From assembly GCA_941918925.1 (NCBI GenBank), contig OW799234.1, positions 115,853,128 to 115,917,127 on the forward strand: DNA of 64,000 nt, written 5' to 3'. This stretch comes from Phyto melanocephala. Its lineage: Eukaryota > Arthropoda > Insecta > Diptera > Rhinophoridae. The position numbers and the translations under genes were made by a program. The notes under the pieces were generated by a model, which saw nothing but the letters and a program-made list of their open reading frames with translations, searched no databases and was not told where the DNA came from. Of the stretch, positions 32,062 to 42,860 are shown piece by piece (within the stretch, counting starts at the first letter, position 1; the number at the start of each line of letters is the position of its first letter).

Positions 32062-32946
32062 TATACCCTTCACACAGTGAAAAAGGGTATATATAGGTTT
32101 GTCATTCCGTGTGAAATTTCTACAATTTTCATTTCCGACCCCATAAAGTATATATTTTCTGAAAGCTTATGAATAGGGAAGTCGATTAAGCTCTGTCAGT
32201 CTGTCCGTCTGTCCGTCTGTCCGTCTGACCGTCTGTCCGTGTGTATGTTGAAATCAACTTTTTGAAGCCCCCCGACATCACTCGGACCCGGGTGAAGTAT
32301 TAAAATATCAGAAATATTCGGGAGTATATCGCTATTGAAAATCAGAAACATCGGTGCATAAACAACTGAGATATGAGCAAAAACCCACGACCACCTCGAT
32401 TTTTTTTTCACAAAAACAACATTACAACAACAACATACATACATACAAACTTGTATATTGGCTAAAGTAAACGTGGGATCGAATCCCAGCTGAGCCAAAA
32501 AAAAATTTTTTTATATTTTAAAAATTTTTTTTTTAATTTTTTTTTTAATTTTTTTTTTATTTTTTTTTTATTTTTTATTTAATATATTATTTATATTTTT
32601 ATTATTTTTTTTTTTAATTTTTTTTTTATTATTTTTTGTTTTATATTAATTTTATATATTTTAATTACTTTTTTAAAATTTTTTTTTTTAAATTTTTTTT
32701 TTAATTTTTTTTTAAATTTTTTTTTTAAAATTTTTTTTTTTTTAAATTTTTTTTTTATTTTTTTTTTAACATACATACGTAAACTTATAATTTTACAATG
32801 GGATGTTTTTTATATATGTATATTTTTTATATGTATGTACGTATTTCATATGAGATGAATGGTGATACAAACTACTGTTATTGCATGACTACACGTTGTG
32901 AAGGGTATATAAGATTCGGCACGGCCGAATATAGCGCTCTTACTTG
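32062..32946 (+). mobile_element. Family B element, full length (copy B4)
   Basis: From hairpin TATACCCTTCACACAGTG to GGCACGGCCGAATATAGCGC and CTTACTTGTT. In order: GACCCCATAAAGTATATATT, long (GTCY)n (32193-32240), CAACAACAACATACATACAT, tRNA-like motif (32475-32497, GGGATCGAATCCCAGCTGAG), A/T tract (32498-32770), GATGAATGGTGATACAAACT. It is the best reference copy for the family. Confidence 0.78.
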
Positions 32947-33559
32947 TTTTTTTTATATTGTTTATTTATACCCTTTACCTGTAGTGCCAAGGTCATAGCC
33001 ATTCCGTTTACAATTTCTACAATATTCTTTTTCGAAACCTAATGCCCACTAGTTATAAAAATAAAATAAAAAATTCTTGAATAAACGACTTAGGAAAATT
33101 TCGTTAATAAACGCTCGAGTAACATATAATTATTCCATACCTGATAAATTGATAAGTTTCTAGAAAATATAAGTACATAAATTGTAAAATTGTTGCTATG
33201 ACAATTTTGAATATGAGATAAATAAAAAGGATCTAATTTCATTGCATTTCGGTTCACACCAAAAGTTATAAAAAATTGTTGTTACAAATAAAATTCAAAA
33301 TTGCATTTTCTTGGGGTAAATTAAATTTATATTATTAACCAATGAAAATTTGTTAAGCATACAAAATTGCAAGATTAACAATTTCAGCAATAGAAAATTT
33401 TTGCAATTTTAGCCAACCAAAATAAGACAAAGCAAATATTCACAATAATTAAAGCCAACATTATAAACTTAAGAAAAATGTAAGGTTTAGTCTAGTTTCT
33501 CCTGTTCAACTAATCAAAGAATAAAAGAATTTTATATAAAAAAAATAAACACTTTGTTC
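32947..33559. other. Family B end fragment, then unassigned AT-rich DNA
   Basis: 32955-33050 is a partial family B end (TATACCCTTTACCTGTAGTG, GCCATTCCGTTTACAATTTC). The rest carries no recognised feature. Confidence 0.45.
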
Positions 33560-33930
33560 TTTTTAGTAATACACGGCAACGAATTAGTTAATTCGTGTGT
33601 CTAAATATACTTTATAACGTTAATTTCAATTGACGTTTATTTATTGTAACACACACTAGTTTATTAATATTTGACTAATATTTAATTCAACTCGATATTC
33701 ACTTATGAATTCTTTTTAAATATGAACATATGTATGTATAAAACAACAACTTCTTGCTGTAGTTTCCTTGTATTTAATACTGTGATACCAAATCAAGAAT
33801 TTTTAAACAATATAACGTCGCTGCTTTGACGTAATCGGTTATGTGACAATTAAAAAAAAAAAATTTTGCTCTATTTTAAACTGTAACAAATAATAACAAA
33901 AATAACAAAATAAAATGCTTTTCCTTTCTT
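33560..33930. repeat. Dispersed repeat block D (inverted relative to 8640-8830)
   Basis: ACTCGATATTCACTTATGAA and CAACAACTTCTTGCTGTAGT complement 8640-8830, whereas TCGTGTGTCTAAATA at about 33594 matches 8840 directly. The block is therefore rearranged. Confidence 0.6.
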
Positions 33931-34620
33931 TCCACGGTCAGCAAATTTATATATGGTTCATTTATGGTAGTTCAAAATATACCAGCTTGGTCCCCCCCAT
34001 ATTGGTATCAGATAAAAGGGGCCTAGTCTGTAAAATACAGTAAACTATGAAAAAAAGTGTAAAGTTTAAGATGGCCTCCGAAAAAAAATGGCGGAAAAGG
34101 AAACTTTATTCCCATAAGTATTAAATGAAAGAGCTTTTCAAGTAGAATACAGTGTACTACGTAAAAATTTAAAATCAAAAATGGGGTCGCAAGTAATAAA
34201 GCAAATGGCGTATAACATGAAATCAGATATCTAGCCAGTCATTATACCATTGCACATGATGGTAAAGGTATTATCAGATTCGGCGATGCCGAAAATGGTA
34301 CTCTTACTGTTTTTATTTAAATAATTCTTTAACCGATGTCGAAATGCTTTAAAATATCGTAAATTTTATAATCTTTTTTTCAATCGGCACCTACATAAGT
34401 TCTAAAAAAATATATAAAATTTAGATTTTTATTAAAAGAAGACAATTAAAAATATGGAATAAAATGCCATTTCGTTGCCGTTGATCTGAATGGAATGAAA
34501 AAAAATTATCCGGCTTACAAAATAGCTGATGAAACCAAGTCGCAGGTGCAAAAATAGGCAAGGAATCTGATGATTTGATTTTTAAATTGTTTAATGTTCT
34601 ACATAAAACTTTAACGACAG
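33931..34620. repeat. Block C, uninterrupted copy with empty hAT target site
   Basis: Matches 9320-9717, 12691-12827 and 13409-13570 in one continuous piece. CTTACTGTTTTTATTTAAAT at about 34305-34325 is the pre-insertion form of the hAT-type target. Confidence 0.8.
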
Positions 34621-36600
34621 GTTAAAACCTGTCGAATAATAACTCTAGTTGGGGGAATTAGAAAATGTTGCTTAAATATATTTTATTCTCCTCCGCCAGA
34701 TCTGCACTTGTACATACATATAAATTAGTTATAAAATATAAAAAATAAAATATTATCTGAAAAAAATAAATTTGAAGTACAAAAAAATTTTGTTCGCGAT
34801 TAAAAAACTAGTAAAAGTGCTCTATTTGGCTGGGCAGATTCTGATTATACCCTTCACCATCATACACATTGATGTAATGACCACATCGTAGCTTAGCCTA
34901 AATATCAGATTTCATGCTATACGCCATTTTCTTTATCATTTTCAACGCTATCTTTAATTTTAAATATCACCTTAGTTAACTAAATTCTACTTGTCAACTC
35001 ATTTCATTAAATACACATATTGATGGAGCTAAGACAATAATCTGCTATTTTGTTTTCGATGCCATCTTATATTTTATTCCAATATTGTACTGGTTGAAAG
35101 GGACAGAGCCGTAACTACTGTATTTGACCTACATTTTATAGAGGAATATTGAATTTAAACTTTTTCATAGTTTACTGTATTCTTGTGGCCAACCACTTTT
35201 TCTTTAATACCGGGATTGAAAGAGTTGGAGGTTGTGTACAGCTTGCAATTTGGTGTCCCTATCGTGGCCAAAAATTATTTAGAAGTTTAAAAAACATCAT
35301 GTACATACGTAAAAAAATTAAATATTCTTTTTCAAATAATCTTTGTCTATTAGTGACCGATTTATTAAAATCCATTGTCTGTTTGTCAACTTTTAGAGAT
35401 CTGTTTTTACTACAAAAATAAAACCTTTCACCCATAGCCTAAAGGGATATTTGTAAAAAATCGTAGTAGATCCCCAGAAGCTGCTACTGCAGTTGATGAT
35501 GATGATGTATAAGAATCGCCTCTAAAATGTATATTTTAAAGGGTTACACCTACATATGCATATATTATTTAATATTATATTTCTATGATTAAAGCTTAAT
35601 ATTCTAATGAATTAAGAACTTTTAATAGCCATTTTAATAATATCTCATGTTCAGTTCTTTACATAACTTCTGTTAACGTCCGTAGTTTTTCTTCAATTGA
35701 AAAATTTAACAAATTTAGAGAATTAATAGTAAAATTACGGCGGCTACCCAATACTATCGCTGTTCAAGGAACCTGGGTAAATAAACTCTTGATTCAGTTG
35801 TATAGCATCGTTGAATGTAATGCCATACATTGTTGTAGATCTGATTGCTATGGTGGGAATTCAGTTTTTGTTCATAAGAAATTGAAATATAAACACGAAA
35901 TTTGTGAGAGTATTCATTTTGTTGATGCAGTCATCTTGTCACTAAGCGAAGTTAAGGGTATGATTTCTCGTCGTATTGGCATATAAACAAGAAGCCATAA
36001 CTTTAGTGAAGAAAAACGATTATTTTGTGATTACGAACGTGTTAAAAATTATGTTCAAACTGAATTGACACTGACACAGCAATCCAGTGATCCATCCACT
36101 GATATATTATTATTAGTTTCGTGTCTCAAAAATGCTGTAAGAAATAAAACAAAGAAGAAAAATTTTAAAAAAATATATAAAAAGGACAACACAACACTCT
36201 GGACTACTGGAAATTTCAAAAATTAATTTTATAAAAAACTAAACTGATGAGGGCTAGAAGCAAAATAGCAGATAATAAAAATATAAGAATAATATTAAAA
36301 ATAATCGGCGTCATAATAAAAAAGAATGTAGAGAATCCATGAATAACTTTTATAGGAACTGTTTAGAAGATTTAAAACACTATCCAAAAAAAAAATTGGA
36401 AGTTTATAAACAGAACGCTGGGTAGAAATTCGCAACGGTCAATACCAATTATACATGATAATGGTGATGAAATTTCTAAAGATTTGGAATATGTATAATT
36501 TACTCAATCTGTAACCAGTTTGAGGTCACAACATCAAGTTGTGGCAACTTATTCGATTATTTCGCTAAGATCAGTTATTCGATGCGCAATAAGATTTAAC
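34621..36600 (+). mobile_element. Decayed LINE, second copy, truncated after the endonuclease
   Basis: 34640-35671 resembles 25600-26690. From 35688 to 35983 an open frame reads as an APE endonuclease fragment: SSIEKFNKFRELIVKLRRLP, TIAVQGTWVNKLLIQLYSIV, CRSDCYGGNSVFVHKKLKYK and FVDAVILSLSEVKG. The spacing of TW, the central R...GG and the VH..L block is that of LINE endonucleases. The linker continues to about 36600, where similarity to 27930 stops, so the RT domain is missing. Confidence 0.65.
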
Positions 36601-37163
36601 TTGTAATGTGCAATACGCAACAACAATATAAAACTGCTATGCAAAGAGTGTTCGGATAAGATCTCAAGATAGGTCTACATGAAAAATCCTAAGAACAAAT
36701 CCTGCGTTCAGTTGAGTCAAAAACGGACATCGATGGGAGCCTATAATCACTAGCTAGCAGTCGGTTGGGGGGGTTCGTGGCCCATCCATTTTTAACTCAT
36801 TTTACATATTAAATTATTTATAAGACTCCCGGTTGTAACACTAATAAATTATTAAACGAACTGTAGAGAATAGACATAGTATCAAAACAAAACGAAAACG
36901 AAAACGAAGCCCCTACTATGCCATTATGAAACAACAAACTTACTATTGATCAACTTGTTATTTTGTTTTCCAGGTGACGTGGAAAATTTGTACCTCAAAA
37001 CCTTCCCTTACCATGATTCTATAGTCACTACATAATGGTTTATAGAATCCCACTATTTCATTACATTACCCTAGCGCATTAGTTCATATAGAAAACGATT
37101 TATTTTTCTAGTAATCCATTTTACTCCAATTCATTTATTTTAAAAAATCTCAGATTAAAACTA
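36601..37163. other. Unassigned sequence
   Basis: Contains a G run (36766-36772) and an ACGAAA repeat (36890-36907). No gene or repeat family recognised. Confidence 0.4.
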
Positions 37164-38354
37164 AACAAGTAAGAGCACTATATTCGGCTGTGCCGAATCT
37201 TTTATACCCACCACCAATTTTGTGTACATTTAGAGCACAATATTTATTATTTTGTTAATCATTATGAAATAGTCTCTTTATAATAAAATATGTATCACTT
37301 TCTTTTTAGAGGGTGGTTCAATTTTAAGGGCCCATGTTGAAGGTGAACTACACCTAGGCTTTAAATTTGTTTTCTGCATTTCATTTGACATTTCTCAATC
37401 TTAAACTTACTCAATTTGATCCGTGGAAAGATACGCAAATGAGCAACGCATTAAAGTTATACAGGTTTTTTATAAAAATGGGCGTTCAAATCAAAATGTA
37501 TCTTGTGCACTTCGTAATTCTTTTGATCAACATATTCGTTCAAATTCGTCCACAATCGGGAGAATTGTAAAAAATATTTAAATTTCTGCAAAACAGGTCT
37601 GTATAAAATGTTAGAAAATCTGTGAATGTCTTCTTAGTTCGTTGAATGGGAACCACTGCTGGTTTTTGCGATAGTGTGGCAAAAGAGCAGTCAACCTTGC
37701 CTCATCATCATGCCCAACAATTGAGCATCAACATTGTCATTGAAAATTTGACCATCAGATAGAGGAGTGGCGCCAAGGATGGGGGGGGAGACCATTTGGC
37801 CGATATTTTGTTAAATACATAATTGAACCATACAAATATTATAATTACAAAAAGAAATAATAATAATTTCCTAAATAATTTGTTTTTTATTTAAATTCAA
37901 CATCGGCCCTTAAAATTTAACCACCCTTTATAACTTCGATATGCTACTAAAATGCTTTTGTAAATGCAGTCTTTCAATGAAAGTGGGCATTAAAGTAGGC
38001 GTGTCAATAAAGTTTCTGCTAATAAATATAACTTAGATATTTCAATATAGTCCTTTATTTTCCCAAAAACTTTGTCAATAGAGAAATTACATGAATTTAA
38101 GATAACCCGTTATATGGGAGGTAGGCGTTCAAGTGGGCGTGTCACCTAAACTTTTTGGCGCAACAATTACATTGCCAAGGGGGATATACGTAGCAAATTT
38201 TATCATCATACCTCTAATTTTGTCGGTTTGATGAGGTTTTAAATTTCATTAACGGTAGATAACGTGAAAAGTGGGCGTTATAGTTGGCGTGTCAAAGTTG
38301 GCACAGTAATGACATTGCCTAGGGGGATATACGTAGCAAATTTTATCATCATAC
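37164..38354 (-). mobile_element. Family A element, reversed and 5'-truncated, with mariner insertion
   Basis: AACAAGTAAGAGCACTATAT with hairpin ATTCGGCTGTGCCGAAT and TATACCCACCACC, then the mariner-like element, then about one and a half 288-bp units (GGGGGATATACGTAGCAAAT twice). The core and (GTCY)n end are absent. Confidence 0.72.
37309..37928. mobile_element. Mariner/Tc1-like element inside family A
   Basis: TA at 37307-37308 and 37929-37930. Ends are GAGGGTGGTTCAATTTTAAG and CTTAAAATTTAACCACCCTT. Same internal site as in the other long family A copies. Only broken frames. Confidence 0.65.
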
Positions 38355-38961
38355 AATAATAACAATAATCTTCTATGAAATTTTCTTTTATTTAGTATAT
38401 ATATGTAACGTGGTTTTGTCGTTGGCTGGAATAGCTTGGTTGTGTCCAGGGTCTACTTACGGACCCACAAACCTTAAGTAATAAGACAGTTGTTTAACTC
38501 TTTGGATTTGGTTACAATAACTATTAATTTTATTAAATTTTCAAATGTACAATTATAATAGCAGAATTTAAACGATAATTTAGATTCAATCGGCTTGCAG
38601 TATATATACTCGGCTTTTCACGGAATACCCCCTTCGGAGTCAGGCTATCGGGTTCAGTATAATGGGGCAGACTACCAGCAGCTCGGGAACGTTCGGAGAT
38701 TTTACAATTTCTACAATAATTGACAATCGGTTATAATATTAAATATCTTGTGGATAATTAACAATCGGTAATAGTATAAAGTACTTCGTAAATAATTAAC
38801 AATCGGTAAAATATCTGGTAAATACTCGGGTAATGAATAATAATAATCGGGTATAATACTAACATTCCGTACACATTCGGGTAATAGTTAACAATTCGTA
38901 AATAATTTCTCAACTCTAATTTCTAAATATTTACAATGTGTTCTACACTACGAAACAGTCA

Positions 38962-41250
38962 CACAGAGGAGTATTTGACCAGAAAAGCTGGCCAAAAACG
39001 CAAAACTTAATTTTAAGAAATCGTAAAAACTAAATACGCAGCTCGACAGACAACAATATTTTACATTATAATGTAAATTTTTAAGACTTTTAGTTGCAAT
39101 TTGTAGCTCTGAGACCTTGCTAAAGTCAGGAAAGTGCAGACAATTAAATGAGATTTAAATGTTTTTTTCGGTTTCTGGATGTTTATATAATATTTTTTTG
39201 CGGCCAAACGAATAAAGCTTTAACAATCATTTTTTTTTCGCTGAAAGGTTTGATCAAAAGTTATTTAAAAAAGTAAAAAAAAATTTAAATATTTTGAATA
39301 TTCATGTTTAAACAATTCGTTCAAAAGTAAAGAAAAATACACTTTTTTTGCAAAAAAACAGAAAAAACAAGAGGTTTTTAAAAGTGAGATTAGCATCTCT
39401 ACAACTTATGTTTGATACCACAATAAAAATTGGAAGTTTGCGCCATTATTTTTGACGATATTTTTAAATTTTCACATTTCTTCCATTTTTGCTCATCAGG
39501 CACTTTTGCTTTTACATTTATATCGTCACAAACTTTTATGTATTTCGAATTATTGATTTCAACTGTTATTCACATCACTTTTAACACTTCACAATATTAA
39601 TACCTGCCTATAATTATAAATTTGAAAAATTCTTTATTATCAATAATAGTTTTAAGGGAATGTACCACATATCCCAAGAAAAGATATTTTTATATACCTG
39701 CTCTACAAAATATTATTTATTAAAAAAACTAAATATACGTACCTAATAAGAATTATTATTAAAAGCATTAATCACAAATAATGCTTACAAAAAATAAATA
39801 CAGGTACATAAAAATTTATGGGCAACCAGGTATCAGCCTACGATCCAATTAACGCATAAGAGCATGCGCTTGAAAATACTTATAAAGGGTTATTGCACAC
39901 AATCTTTATCAAACCCGTTTTGTAACTTCGAGAGTCAACATAGAACAAGTCTACACAAGATTACAGCTATTCCAAATAGTGATAAAATCTAATGCTGGAA
40001 CCATTGACGAGAAATTGGATTTTTTGGTTAGAAAATTGAGCGAAATTTCAAAATGTTAAGGGGATGGGGACATATTAGCACTGAAGCAGTGTTTAAAAAA
40101 TTTCAAAATTTTTTTTAAAAGATATTGACTTTTGGCACAACGAAAAGAGGACCGCTTTTTGAGCACAAACGCTAAATGGCTGGAAGGAACTGTAACAATA
40201 CCAGTATTTGGCAGTTCGTCTTCAGGGCGACCACGAAAAGAATTTAATGAAGCTAGTGCAAGAACAAAGCGGAGAAAAACGGAAGAAGTTCGTCACCAAT
40301 TAACAACAGAGAAGATCACATTTGGAGCATCCATGAGTCAAAGAGCAGCGGAATATAATGATGCGGCTAAATTAATAATGGATATAATAAGATCCCCAAG
40401 AAAAGCAAGAAATCGCAAGTAATCATTAACAACTTCTGAAGTTAACCATGTGAATAAACTTTCAGCGCAAGGAGCTTTAGCACTCTTTGTAAATGCAGAG
40501 CTCACGAAAAAGCAATATGAAATTTAATACAATGCCAATAAAAATTTGTATACATGTTACTCATAACTAAAAAATGCAAAAAAAAAATGTTATCCCAATG
40601 AAGATGCCATAACCGTTACTGAAACATTAACGGATGTGAAGCTCCAAGCTCTTCTCGACCACACAGCAACACAGCAGTTTAACCTTTTAAAATCAACATT
40701 TGTTAATTGAGTTTTACTATGTATACCGTCATTTTTGGTTCTTTAATTTTTTTTATTGCATTTTGAAAACAAAAAATTTGACGAATTTTGCAGGAAAATT
40801 TGTTTTTTTCGCCATTAAATTTATAATAACTTCGAAATAGTAATAGATAGAAAAGAAATGTTAGTGGTTAATGTTAATGGTTAGTTTAAGCAGAATTTTC
40901 CGGTGCATCCTCTGATTCTCCTGCTATTAACATCGGAGAACCTGTTTTCAAGTTATGACAAAATATATTTGGCCTGTAAAAGGAAATCCTTACGTACTAG
41001 AGAAAAACTGAAAACAGATTTGAATTGAGGGCATCAAAATCCATATAGTCCACATACTTTTATATCTAGGGTAGACAAAAATTTTGTTTGTTGCGCAGTG
41101 TACTTTTGTTGCGCAGTGTAATTTTTTCAAAATCTGCTACTAGATTTCTTATATCATACTACATCTAAAACTATCAAAAACTAGAACTTTTAATTAAAAA
41201 AACATGTTTAATAATTTTGGCCAGCTTTTCAGGCCAAATACTCCTCTGTG
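38962..41250 (+). mobile_element. Unclassified DNA transposon with 35-bp terminal inverted repeats
   Basis: Left end CACAGAGGAGTATTTGACCA (38962 onward) and right end TACTCCTCTGTG (41250) are inverted copies over about 35 bp with two or three mismatches, ending at the GCTGGCCAAA side. Immediate flanks AGTCA and AATCA could be a mutated 5-bp duplication. It inserted at the edge of the 25-bp minisatellite of the host element. The one coding relic is at 40132-40710. A CAC end with a possible 5-bp duplication would fit Transib or CMC groups, but I cannot decide. Confidence 0.65.
40132..40710 (+). pseudogene. Nonsense-interrupted transposon ORF, K/R-rich family
   Basis: One frame runs 193 codons interrupted only by TAA at 40420, 40525 and 40564, ending at TGA 40708; no frameshift is needed. 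The preceding in-frame stop is TGA at 40126 and the frame has no ATG at its start, so the 5' part is lost. Readable words: NAKWLEGTVTIPVFGSSSSG, RPRKEFNEASARTKRRKTEE, AAKLIMDIIRSP, then GALALFVNAELTKKQYEI, KKCYPNEDAITVTETLTDVK and LQALLDHTATQQF. The block G-RP-K-F...S-R-KRRKT, followed by a conserved CYP segment, resembles an uncharacterised protein family repeated in many invertebrate genomes (recollection). Its position between inverted ends suggests an element-encoded protein. Function unknown. Confidence 0.6.
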
Positions 41251-41251
41251 A

Positions 41252-41425
41252 ATCAGCCAAAGCCGCTGTGGGAACAGTCAGTCGAAACCGCTGTGGGAAC
41301 AGTCAGTCGAAACCGCTGTGGGAATAGTCAGCCGAAGCCGCTGTGGGGAACAGTCAGCCGAAGCCGCTGTGGGAACAGTCAGTCGAAACCGCTGTGGAAA
41401 CAGTCAGCCAAACCCGCTGTAAATA
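41252..41425 (+). repeat. 25-bp GC-rich minisatellite (about 7 units)
   Basis: Units of CCGCTGTGGGAACAGTCAGT plus CGAAA, with AGCCGAAG variants. A single unit edge (CGAAACAGTCA) also lies left of the transposon at 38951-38961, so the transposon split the array. Confidence 0.85.
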
Positions 41426-41840
41426 CGGGCATTTATTAATCTCGCAGTACCTAGCTTACGCTATTACTGATTGGTTAATACTTAAGTTTTGCAAGGACTA
41501 GTCGGCTCTTCTCAGATTATTTATATAATCTCCAAGACTTGTCTGGCGTTTTCTCGTCTGGTATGAAACGCCCCGATTGTAACTTAATCTAACTTATTTA
41601 TACTAAAACTTAAATAAACTAACTTAAAATCATAAGCCTAACTTACTTAACTAACTTAACAAACATATATTGCCTGTGATGTGTGCATACACACACACAG
41701 CATAAGGTGAAGTGTATCTTACCATGTCATTGCACTAACAATGCGTCATATCAACAACGCGTGTTCACATTAGGCTAGTATCATTATGTTTCTATTAAAC
41801 AGTAGGTACAACATATGTACGTGGAATTTTCCACGTTACA

Positions 41841-42189
41841 ATAAGCTTTTGTTTTTTTTTTTGAATGAATATCAATAAAATCTTTTAATTGTTACAAAAA
41901 CTATTTCATTAAAACGGTTACGGTTTCGTTTACAAATTAATAATTACGTTTAAGTAAAACTTTAAGCAAACATGTTTTCAGTATTGTAATAAAAGGTATT
42001 ACAAAAAAAAAATAATAGGTAAATATAGTTTTTTGTTTTATTTTTGAATTCTCATTTTGTTAATGAGAATTTAAAAATATAACTTATAAAAATTTTAAAC
42101 TTTTTCAAGAATTTGGGTAAATGTTTACTGATGATCTGGCATAATCACCAGTGAAATGCATATAAACCAGCTTAAACCCAACAACCAAT
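41841..42189. other. Unassigned AT-rich spacer
   Basis: Nothing recognised. Confidence 0.4.
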
Positions 42190-42860
42190 TCAGTATATAA
42201 AAGAAATGTTAATAAGCTATCGTGTGTTTAAATAAATAAACTTTTATAACGTTAATTTAAATAGCCCTGATAATTTTTTTCTGGCTTATAAAAAGGAAAT
42301 AAACCAACGTTTGTATTAAGCTTTATGATGATTTTTTTGAACTTTACAGAGAGTGTAATGGTATATGTATATAAGTTTGTCATTCCGTGTGAAATTTCTA
42401 CAATGTTAATGTGTGCCCCCTTAAGGCCATGACTGACTATCCTACAAAGTCGTGCGATTATGTCAAATAAAAATCTGATAGTTTTCTGTCCTACGTGAAA
42501 AAATCGCAACAAAATGTGTTATTGGATGCCACACTGTCATACTTGCTTAGAAAAAGCAACTCTGATCGCACAGACTCTATTATTTTATGAAAATTTTCAA
42601 AAGATTATCAAATCGGACACACATGTCAAAAAATCTGTCACACATGTGCACTTTGTGTCCACACTATCACACTTTCTGAACACACATACAATTTTTGACA
42701 TATCGAACGACCAAATCTGATAGTCAGTCATGGCCTTTAAGTATATACATATGTTCTGCAAGCGTATAAATAGATGAGTAGATTTTGTTATGTCCGACTG
42801 TCCTTGTGTATGTTGTAATCAGTTTTATGAAGCCCCCCGACATCGCATAGACCGTGTGTA
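42190..42860. repeat. Block D / mini-me relic split by a MITE
   Basis: 42190-42420 and 42745-42850 match 8815-9020 and 9040-9145 in direct order, sharing AAACCAACGTTTGTA and GTTATGTCCGACTGTCCTTG. The MITE at 42424-42736 interrupts them. Confidence 0.65.
42424..42736. mobile_element. 313-bp MITE with TTA target duplication
   Basis: Ends AGGCCATGACTGACTATC and GATAGTCAGTCATGGCCT are perfect 18-bp inverted repeats. They are flanked by TTA at 42421-42423 and 42737-42739. A 3-bp TTA/TAA duplication is typical of PIF/Harbinger elements. Non-coding; the absent form of the flank is at about 9015-9045. Confidence 0.8.

Larger units (their letters stand above)
38404..41840. mobile_element. Solo-LTR-like sequence, split by a DNA transposon
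   Basis: Starts TGTAACGTGG and ends CCACGTTACA, the TG...CA inverted ends typical of LTRs. Without the 2.29-kb insertion it is about 1.15 kb. It contains a TATA-like TATATATACTCGGC near 38600 and, at the right, a 25-bp minisatellite. I see no second LTR, gag or pol, and no clean target duplication, so a solo LTR is the best but unproven reading. Confidence 0.45.

Noticed and set aside
32475..32497. Functional tRNA gene
   Set aside because: A and B boxes abut with no anticodon arm or acceptor stem, so only a tRNA-like relic is present.
32196..32498. Frames with TDRRSDGQTDRR-type sequence (also 6134, 44251, 45243, 45933, 59607)
   Set aside because: Translation of the (GTCY)n microsatellite and conserved core of family B; the same words appear in every copy regardless of context.
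41248..41439. 63-residue frame across the 25-bp minisatellite
   Set aside because: Imperfect GC-rich tandem repeat; the frame shifts relative to the unit and has no family signature.
38404..41840. Intact LTR retrotransposon
   Set aside because: No direct LTR pair, primer-binding site, gag or pol between the ends; only a solo-LTR-like reading remains.
42514..42720. 68-residue frame in the MITE
   Set aside because: Lies within a 313-bp non-coding inverted-end element; no domain or conserved composition.
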